Origin: Bacteroidales bacterium
GTDB taxonomy: Bacteria > Planctomycetota > Planctomycetia > Gemmatales > Gemmataceae
Assembly (NCBI GenBank): GCA_026931725.1
Contig: JAIXLE010000059.1
Location: 1-64,000 of the forward strand
Direction: 5' to 3'
DNA: 64,000 bases
Positions 63,001-64,000 of this stretch are shown piece after piece. Within the stretch, counting starts at the first letter, position 1; every line of letters starts with the position of its first letter. The notes below the pieces were generated by a model that was not told where the DNA came from, searched no databases, and saw only the letters and a list, made by a program, of their open reading frames with translations. The position numbers were made by a program, and so were the translations under genes.

Positions 63001-63454
63001 ATCGCTCAAAATCCTTGAAGATGATGCGGGCTTCTTTGTATTTGTCTGTCGTGTCAGACCAGACGTACATATCACGTTCGGGGCTGCCTTTCGGTGCCCG
63101 GCGAGCCCGTTGGAACCACGGGTGTTGGTCGGAGGTGTGGTTGATGACCAGTTCCGTGATGACTTTCAAACCGCGTTGGTGGGCGGCATCGAGGAAGTCG
63201 CGGAAATCTTTGAGGGTGCCGTAACTGGGGTGAACGCTGGTGTAATCGGCGATGTCGTAACCGTCATCCTTTAACGGCGAGGGATAAAACGGCAGCAACC
63301 AGATCGCCGTGATGCCGAGGTCTTGCAGGTAATCGAGCCGTTGCCGAAGGCCTTTGAAGTCGCCGACTCCATCGGCGATGCTGTCCTGGAAGGCACGAAC
63401 GTGGACTTCATAGATAATCGCGTCTTTGTACCAGAGTGGGTCATCGTCCGTCAT
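60098..63454 (-). CDS. treS: Trehalose synthase-maltokinase fusion protein
   Basis: The 1118-residue protein joins a GH13 trehalose synthase to a maltokinase-like kinase. The first about 550 residues are the alpha-amylase-type barrel with GYDIADYTSVHPSYGTLKDF, the nucleophile in VDGLRLDAIPYLFEREG, the acid/base glutamate in LAEANQWPEDA, and the third aspartate in RNHDELTLEMV. Residues about 570-1110 hold the maltokinase part, with its active-site RIHGDYQLSELL and DFVIIDFEGNPARPL near residue 960. It interconverts maltose and trehalose and phosphorylates maltose for glucan synthesis. The ATG at 63454 gives the expected N-terminus (LWYKDAIIYEVHVRAF). No other treY/treZ/glgE gene is in view. Confidence 0.95.
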   Translation of the reverse strand: MTDDDPLWYKDAIIYEVHVRAFQDSIADGVGDFKGLRQRLDYLQDLGITAIWLLPFYPSPLKDDGYDIADYTSVHPSYGTLKDFRDFLDAAHQRGLKVITELVINHTSDQHPWFQRARRAPKGSPERDMYVWSDTTDKYKEARIIFKDFERSNWTYDPVADQYYWHRFYSHQPDLNFDNPAVWDALVPVLEFWLDMGVDGLRLDAIPYLFEREGTNCENLPETHAFLKRLRAHLDSKYQNRMFLAEANQWPEDAIAYFGDGDECHMAFHFPVMPRLYMALHQEDRFPIIDILEQTPAIPDNCQWCMFLRNHDELTLEMVTDEERDYMYRAYASDPQARINLGIRRRLAPLLRNDRRRIELMNALLFSMPGTPVIYYGDEIGMGDNFYLGDRNGVRTPMQWSGDRNAGFSKANPQKLYLPVIIDPEYHYEAVNVDAQQGNSSSLLWWMKRIIALRKQFRAFGRGTIEFLRPDNPKILAFIRRYEDETILIVANLSRFVQYVQLDLSEFKGLVPHELVGRNPFPPIGELPYLLTQGPHGYYAFAIRPAAGRHPVLADKPREAPVPRIAVRESWEELLHPSRFNWLEPAIISHLAESPGFGGMGHWKTRTLRNATIRFAARLPSTTPPAVLLFLDLEFLNGSTHMQVQPIGYATVEMKGTLPPGAIVAAVTQAGNVVGVLYDARSDAQFCSGALKGIAQNTGFLFDGGEIVCSHFPQFDTARGPAEVPLPITVSQTPARNVSINYGGKMVLKSFEKLEPGINPDLELGRFLTDHTAFDKLAPVLGAIEYRPLENGPTTTLSVLFGYIPNEGDGWQYTLDTLSRFYESVLVHSVESPPMAPPWNWTPGVCAVPTGTAADYLNSSLRTAARLGTTTAELHRGLASATHPALAPEPFTKLYQRSVYQSLRTTTGLVFRELARNLPELPDGVRELAAQVLARESELSHRYRAFLRPEVSSARIRIHGDYQLSELLYTGTDFVIIDFEGNPARPLTERQIKRSPLRDIATMIRSFHSAAYSPLFGAESTRGILPGHVREEDRNRLLPWARFWFAWVTSTFVQSYYAGMSDTGLLPADPDGCRAMLELLVLEKSVSELGYELAHRPAWVPVSLQALHELLAATDRAD

Positions 63455-63590
63455 GGTGTGAAACCCAGATAATGAAGGAGAGTCGCGCGGATCGTTTCGG
63501 GAATAGTATGCACCCAGCCCCGAAAATGCGAACTCTCCTCACATCTCCGATGTCCGATCCGGGCAGACACCGGGGGGTCACACGGTGGCG

Positions 63591-64000
63591 TTACTCATCC
63601 GTGGAAACCCGGCCACCAGGGTTGTAGGTCCGCCATTCCAGCCCGAGCGCGACGGATTTGGCCCGCTTCGAGAGAATCGCCCAGGGCGTGCCTTTGTTCT
63701 TCGTAGCGATCTCGTCGAACATTTCGCGGGCCACCTCGGCCATGTCTTTGACATCCCGCTTACTCTTCATCTCGGCCACGGACACCATTTGCCAGCCGGT
63801 ATCGTCCTTCCCCTTGGTGGGCAGGGAGTCGGTACGGATGTACGCGAGCGCAAGGTTGTACTCGTGCATGAACGCGAGCCGGGCCTTGGCTTGGGCATGG
63901 GCGTACTGGAAGGTCACACGCCAGTACTGTGACATTTCCTTCTCCAGTTCCCCGGATTCGACGACGGCATCCATTTGTCGGGCGACTTCATCCAGCAGCA
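63591..64000 (-). CDS. Partial protein of unknown function (5' end outside the window)
   Basis: The frame is open through the right edge and ends at a stop at 63591, so the visible part is the C-terminal about 135 residues. It includes LLDEVARQMDAVVESGELEK, then MSQYWRVTFQYAHAQAKARL and AYIRTDSLPTKGKDDTGW, and a charged AEMKSKRDVKDMAEVAREMF segment. These are helical and acidic/basic. I do not recognise a family from this fragment. It is on the same strand as the trehalose synthase gene, with 136 bases between. Confidence 0.65.
   Translation of the reverse strand, partial: LLDEVARQMDAVVESGELEKEMSQYWRVTFQYAHAQAKARLAFMHEYNLALAYIRTDSLPTKGKDDTGWQMVSVAEMKSKRDVKDMAEVAREMFDEIATKNKGTPWAILSKRAKSVALGLEWRTYNPGGRVSTDE

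Overview
The window looks like chromosomal DNA of a planctomycete, most likely of the Gemmata/Tuwongella-like group (inference). The evidence is a surface protein with a 'LEDRTTPA' motif after its signal region, several DUF1559-type pseudopilins, small MJ0042-like zinc-ribbon membrane proteins, a TPR protein with RNA polymerase alpha-CTD domains, a DUF4058 gene, and scattered complex I genes. No rRNA, tRNA, CRISPR array, insertion sequence or prophage was recognised.

Layout. 1-8330: a partial surface beta-helix protein, a Tat-exported unknown, a lidless Hsp70, a Phd/PIN toxin-antitoxin pair with a frameshifted toxin, and a large exported tricorn-like protease. 8560-16933: a HEAT/TPR protein, then a one-direction Ter-type stress locus with two TerD proteins, three VWA/TerY-like proteins, a PP2C-type phosphatase and an atypical kinase. 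A good sigma70-like promoter sits in front of it. 17039-20006: a second toxin-antitoxin pair whose toxin is degraded, a PQQ-propeller protein and a DUF1559 pseudopilin. 20308-26369: nuoC facing a tgt-yajC-secDF operon, plus a small gene split by an in-frame UGA. 26517-32417: a second DUF1559 protein, the TPR/alpha-CTD protein, a zinc-ribbon membrane protein, prs and dprA.

32593-47145 is a type II secretion / type IV pilus-like operon: four pseudopilins (GspG, H, I, J), GspK (frameshifted in this sequence), a PilM/GspL-PilN-like fusion, a PilO/GspM-like protein, a 2158-residue secretin and a lipoprotein. No GspE, GspF, GspC or prepilin peptidase is in view. The secretin carries about 13 N1-like repeats instead of the usual two or three and is one of the two most striking features, together with the Ter locus.

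47208-64000: ftsY, a membrane-anchored protein with a repeat tail, an RluA-family pseudouridine synthase, a nuoI-nuoA-DUF4058-small ORF-nuoB run, an ABC ATPase, a DUF3754 protein, a lone larE, two zinc-ribbon membrane proteins, a trehalose synthase-maltokinase fusion and a partial gene at the right edge.

Four genes are broken by one- or two-base events: the PIN toxin, the RelE/ParE toxin, gspK and the small gene at 26097-26369. Two are toxins with intact antitoxins, which fits real decay. The gspK break would disable a complete-looking operon, so a sequencing error is a serious alternative there.
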